From positions 2,737,001 through 2,801,000 of the forward strand of contig NZ_LT629705.1 in assembly GCF_900103875.1 (NCBI RefSeq): DNA of 64,000 bases, given 5' to 3'. Position numbers and translations under genes: made by a program. This DNA comes from Pseudomonas arsenicoxydans. GTDB lineage: Bacteria; Pseudomonadota; Gammaproteobacteria; Pseudomonadales; Pseudomonadaceae. Below, piece after piece: positions 61,537 to 64,000 of the stretch. How positions within the stretch are numbered: the stretch's first letter is position 1; every line of letters begins with the position of its first letter. The notes beneath the pieces are model-generated. The model saw only the letters and a list, made by a program, of their open reading frames with translations, ran no database searches and was not told the origin of the DNA.

Positions 61537-62244
61537 CTAGCCTTCGCCCACGGCGAACCCTTCAGCCTGCATCTTTTTCAATACGTCTTGCCAGCGCGAC
61601 AGCTTTTTCGAGTCGCTGCTGCGCTTGCCGCCATTGGCCCCCGGTAAATACAGGCCTTCTGCATTGAAGGCATACACCGGCAACAGGTCTTTGCGTTGGG
61701 AAGCGGGGCGGATGTCGCCGATCAGGTTATCCAGCACAAGCGGTTCGGCCGCAGGGTTGCTGTAGAAGGTCAGCACCATGTGCGCCTGGTTCTGGGTCAG
61801 GGCCTTGACGTAGGTGATGCGCAGCTTTTCGCTGGGAATCCCGAGTTGGCGCAAGCTGAAATATTTCGCCAAAGCGTAGTCTTCGCAATCTCCAGCGCCC
61901 TTGATCAGTGATTCTTCTGGCGTGGCCCAGTAATCGGTCTGACGCCAGATGCGGGTGTCGTCCTGGAAACTCAGCTGTTGATTGAAAAAGCGATTCACCG
62001 CGTCCAGTTGCTCGCGCTCAGGCTGGTTGGCTTCGCTTTTAAGCATTTGACTCCAGGCCTCGATTCTTCCTTGGGCAGCGCCGAGCGGGCCGTAGCGCTT
62101 TTCGGCTGTCTGCAGAATCTGTGAAATCTCCCAGTTGGCCCAGACACTGCCCAGTCCAGTCAGTAGAAAACCCGCCAGCAGCAGCCATCCGCCGAGCCGA
62201 AATCGGAGCGCTGGCCATCCTGGACTACGCCGGCGACTGGACAT
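61537..62244 (-). CDS. lapG: periplasmic cysteine protease LapG
   Basis: This 235-residue transglutaminase-like protease has an N-terminal signal or anchor helix (GGWLLLAGFLLTGLGSVWA) and the catalytic triad Cys120 (GAGDCEDYALA), His155 (QAHMVLTF) and Asp172 (VLDNLIGD). Asp119 and Glu121 flank the nucleophile and correspond to the calcium ligands of known LapG. It cuts the adhesin between the alanines of TAAG, releasing it from the cell when LapD lets go. It precedes lapD in the same operon. Confidence 0.95.
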   Translation of the reverse strand: MSSRRRSPGWPALRFRLGGWLLLAGFLLTGLGSVWANWEISQILQTAEKRYGPLGAAQGRIEAWSQMLKSEANQPEREQLDAVNRFFNQQLSFQDDTRIWRQTDYWATPEESLIKGAGDCEDYALAKYFSLRQLGIPSEKLRITYVKALTQNQAHMVLTFYSNPAAEPLVLDNLIGDIRPASQRKDLLPVYAFNAEGLYLPGANGGKRSSDSKKLSRWQDVLKKMQAEGFAVGEG

Positions 62245-62336
62245 GTCTGGCTGCTGCTCGGGTGCAGATGACTGAAGTCTAGGCGCAGTTCTTTAAAAGG
62301 GTGGGGTGATCGTCGGGTCAGTCCGCGGATCAGGGC

Positions 62337-62732
62337 TCAGGATTTGCGCAGGGTTTTCTGTTTGAGGATGTAGATCGTCACCAGCACCGCGCTGGTCAGC
62401 ATGAATCCACGGGCCCACGGCAGTGGTACCAGATAGCAGGAAAACAGGATGCTCACCCACATCAGCCCGATGGCGTAGACCTTGCCCTTGAGCGGGATGC
62501 CGTTGCCGTCGAGGTAGTCGCGAATCCACGGGCCAAGCTGCGGATGCTCGACCAGCCACTGGTAAAAGCGTGGCGAACTTCGAGCGAAGCAGGCGGCCGC
62601 CAGCAGCAGGAACGGGGTGGTGGGCAACACCGGCAGGAAAATCCCGATCACCCCCAGCGCTACGCTCAGCCAGCCGATGGCCAGCAGCACGTAACGCAAC
62701 ATCAGGGAGCGGTTGCCTATGGGTTTGTCCAT
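62337..62732 (-). CDS. YbaN-like (DUF454) membrane protein
   Basis: This 131-residue inner-membrane protein has the DUF454 opening LAIGWLSVALGVIGIFLPVLPTTPFLLLAAACF and a second pair of helices after the HPQLGPWIRDYLDGNGIPLK loop. Function is unknown. The ATG at 62732 lies 10 bp after the YecA stop, inside a perfect hairpin, with the only ribosome-binding sequence (TAAGGT) overlapping that stop; translational coupling to the upstream gene is likely. Confidence 0.87.
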   Translation of the reverse strand: MDKPIGNRSLMLRYVLLAIGWLSVALGVIGIFLPVLPTTPFLLLAAACFARSSPRFYQWLVEHPQLGPWIRDYLDGNGIPLKGKVYAIGLMWVSILFSCYLVPLPWARGFMLTSAVLVTIYILKQKTLRKS

Positions 62733-62738
62733 AGGCAA
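62713..62738 (-). promoter_or_regulatory. hairpin covering the start codon of the ybaN-like gene
   Basis: TTGCCTATGG (62713-62722) and CCATAGGCAA (62729-62738) pair perfectly around a 6-nt loop. The ATG lies inside the 5' arm of the mRNA hairpin. Confidence 0.75.
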
Positions 62739-62742
62739 AACC

Positions 62743-63330
62743 TTAGTGGTGACGTGGCTTGAGGATCGCCGGTTTTTCGTCTGGCGCCTGGCACAGCAGG
62801 TACAGGGCGGTCAGCGCTTCCGGGATCTGCACGATCATGTCGTCCATCAGGTTGGCGTCTTTGGCGATGTCTTCGAACTCAGGCTGTTCGTCGAACAGAC
62901 CCGAACCGACCATGATCGGCAGCAGCATTTCGCTGACTTCGTCTTCGGCGGTTTCGAACCAGGCCGCTTCGCGCAGGAACACGCCTTCCATGAAGCCGAT
63001 GCACCAGCCGCGCAGGTCGGAATCGTCCGGCTCCTCGCCCAGGTCCAGCTCACACGGCAGCTCGAATTCTTCATCGGAGGCCAGTTGGCGAGCGATGTGC
63101 GCCTTGAGCGCGAGCAGGGTGGATTCGATGGCTTCACGCTCGGTGTCGTCGGCGTAATGCGGCTCTTCGGCGAAAAGGGCGTCGATCCATTCACGATCCG
63201 GCACCACTTCGGAGCAGATCGACAGCGCGGTGAGGTAGCCGTGGGCGGCCACATAGTCCAGCGCCTCGTCATGCAGTTCGTCGGCGTCGAGGAAGACTTG
63301 CAAACGGGTTAGTTGCTCAGCGAAGGACAT
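62743..63330 (-). CDS. YecA-family (UPF0149) protein
   Basis: This 195-residue acidic, helical protein matches the YecA/UPF0149 pattern: N-terminal LDADELHDEALDYVAAHGYL-like helical repeat with an LTAL(S) segment, central DLRGWCIGFMEGVFL and C-terminal ALTALYLLCQ. It lacks the C-terminal SEC-C zinc motif some relatives carry. Function is not known. The start at 63330 follows AAGGTAGCCCTTTA, and family members begin MSF. It is probably the first gene of a run with the ybaN-like gene and perhaps lapG-lapD. Confidence 0.85.
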   Translation of the reverse strand: MSFAEQLTRLQVFLDADELHDEALDYVAAHGYLTALSICSEVVPDREWIDALFAEEPHYADDTEREAIESTLLALKAHIARQLASDEEFELPCELDLGEEPDDSDLRGWCIGFMEGVFLREAAWFETAEDEVSEMLLPIMVGSGLFDEQPEFEDIAKDANLMDDMIVQIPEALTALYLLCQAPDEKPAILKPRHH

Positions 63331-63730
63331 TAAAGGGCTACCTTGGGAATTAACAGATGCGGGAATTCTAGGCCTTCTTGAGCACACAGGCCAGCCGCGC
63401 GGCATATTTGCACCCCGGAACACCACAATCCCTGTGGGAGCGGGCTTGCCCGCGATGGGCCGGTACATCCAATACATCTATCGCCAGACACGCCGCCATC
63501 GCGGGCAAGCCCGCTCCCACAGGTTTTGCGGTGTATTGACGTAGGTGTGTCTTCTCAGCGGCACCCTTTGAGGAGGAGGCCTCGGGTATACTCGCGCGTT
63601 TTGTGATGCCCTGCTGGCGTCGCGGCTGAAATGTGAAGCGTCATGCAACGCGCACTTACGATTTGTCGGTGCAGCTTTCGTGGTTCTGAACCAGCCTTGC
63701 AGGGATGTTTCGGTGATTTTTGGAGTTTTT
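63331..63730. other. divergent intergenic region between yecA-like gene and recQ
   Basis: 400 bp without a gene. It holds a REP pair (63431-63523), a TATACT that could serve as a -10 box for recQ (63587-63592, no clear -35), and about 135 bp of GC-rich leader before recQ in which I see no gene. Confidence 0.5.
63431..63523. repeat. REP pair (GTGGGAGCGGGCTTGCCCGC type)
   Basis: Inverted arms CCTGTGGGAGCGGGCTTGCC and the complement, both continuing CGCGATGG, in the yecA-recQ gap. Confidence 0.92.
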
Positions 63731-64000
63731 ATGCTCGAGCAGGCTCAACGCGTCCTCAAGGACATCTTCGGCTACGACAGTTTCCGTGGCCGTCAGGGTG
63801 CAATCATTGAGCGCGTGGCCAGTGGCGGCGACGCCTTGGTGCTGATGCCTACCGGTGGCGGCAAATCCCTGTGTTTCCAGGTGCCCGCACTGCTGCGCGA
63901 AGGTCTGGCCGTGGTGGTGTCGCCGCTGATTGCGCTGATGGACGATCAGGTCGCCACCCTCGAAGAACTGGGTGTCGCCGCCGCTGCACTGAACTCAACG
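63731..64000 (+). CDS. recQ: ATP-dependent DNA helicase RecQ, N-terminal part
   Basis: The first 90 codons of a RecQ helicase, cut by the right edge. The opening LEQAQRVLKDIFGYDSFRGR with motif 0 (FRGRQ), motif I MPTGGGKSLCFQVPAL and motif Ia VVVSPLIALMDDQV are all RecQ hallmarks. RecQ unwinds DNA in recombination and fork repair. The gene starts with ATG at 63731; the ribosome-binding sequence (TTTTTGGAG) is ordinary. Confidence 0.95.
   Translation, partial: MLEQAQRVLKDIFGYDSFRGRQGAIIERVASGGDALVLMPTGGGKSLCFQVPALLREGLAVVVSPLIALMDDQVATLEELGVAAAALNST

Overview
The window reads as chromosomal DNA of a Pseudomonas of the P. fluorescens group. The evidence is the high GC content, the many GTGGGAGCGGGCTTGC-type REP pairs, a cluster in the same order as P. 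aeruginosa PAO1 PA1413-PA1422 (from memory of that genome), and a complete lap adhesin system. Genes are dense, mostly 0.3-1.5 kb apart at most, and no insertion sequence, phage, tRNA, rRNA or CRISPR array is visible.

Layout. 1-12.3 kb: start of a DMT permease, aceK (isocitrate dehydrogenase kinase/phosphatase), hrpA (RNA helicase), a KAS III-like enzyme followed by an ECF sigma factor with a tiny soluble anti-sigma factor, an outer-membrane porin, a FemAB-like acyltransferase and aquaporin Z. 12.6-21.4 kb: an MsbA-like ABC exporter, periplasmic cyclophilin with an overlapping alpha/beta hydrolase, LysR regulators, azoreductase, a DMT exporter with an overlapping MepB-like protein, and a YcaC-like hydrolase divergent from a LysR gene. 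21.5-31.8 kb: YbdG-type mechanosensitive channel, DEAD-box helicase, several small or uncharacterised proteins, a CvfB-like S1 protein and an NCS1 permease. 31.9-42.8 kb: transporters and LysR regulators, then the guanidinobutyrate region (a PA1414-like micro-gene, an acyl-carrier-like protein without the usual serine, a metallo-hydrolase, a sodium:solute symporter, an NCS1 permease, an NTF2-like protein, gbuA and divergent gbuR) and a DTW-domain tRNA modification enzyme.

42.9-62.3 kb is the most interesting part. lapE-lapB-lapC encode a type I secretion system. They are transcribed away from a 2390-residue RTX adhesin that carries an N-terminal retention module, a TAAG LapG cleavage site, nested 750-bp and 1482-bp repeats, a VWA domain and C-terminal RTX repeats. 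Past the adhesin lie lapD (degenerate GGDEF/EAL c-di-GMP receptor) and lapG (calcium-dependent cysteine protease). Together these form a full circuit: the adhesin is exported and held in the LapE pore; when c-di-GMP falls, LapD releases LapG, which clips the adhesin. Between the adhesin and lapD sit two accessory insertions: a DUF6124 gene bracketed by a 70-bp duplication of the adhesin's 3' end and terminator, and an 888-residue multi-domain protein of unknown function preceded by a perfect 16-bp palindrome.

62.3-64 kb: a YbaN-like membrane protein whose start codon is buried in a hairpin, a YecA-like protein and the start of recQ. Gene assignments rest on reading motifs and gene order by eye; no database search was run.
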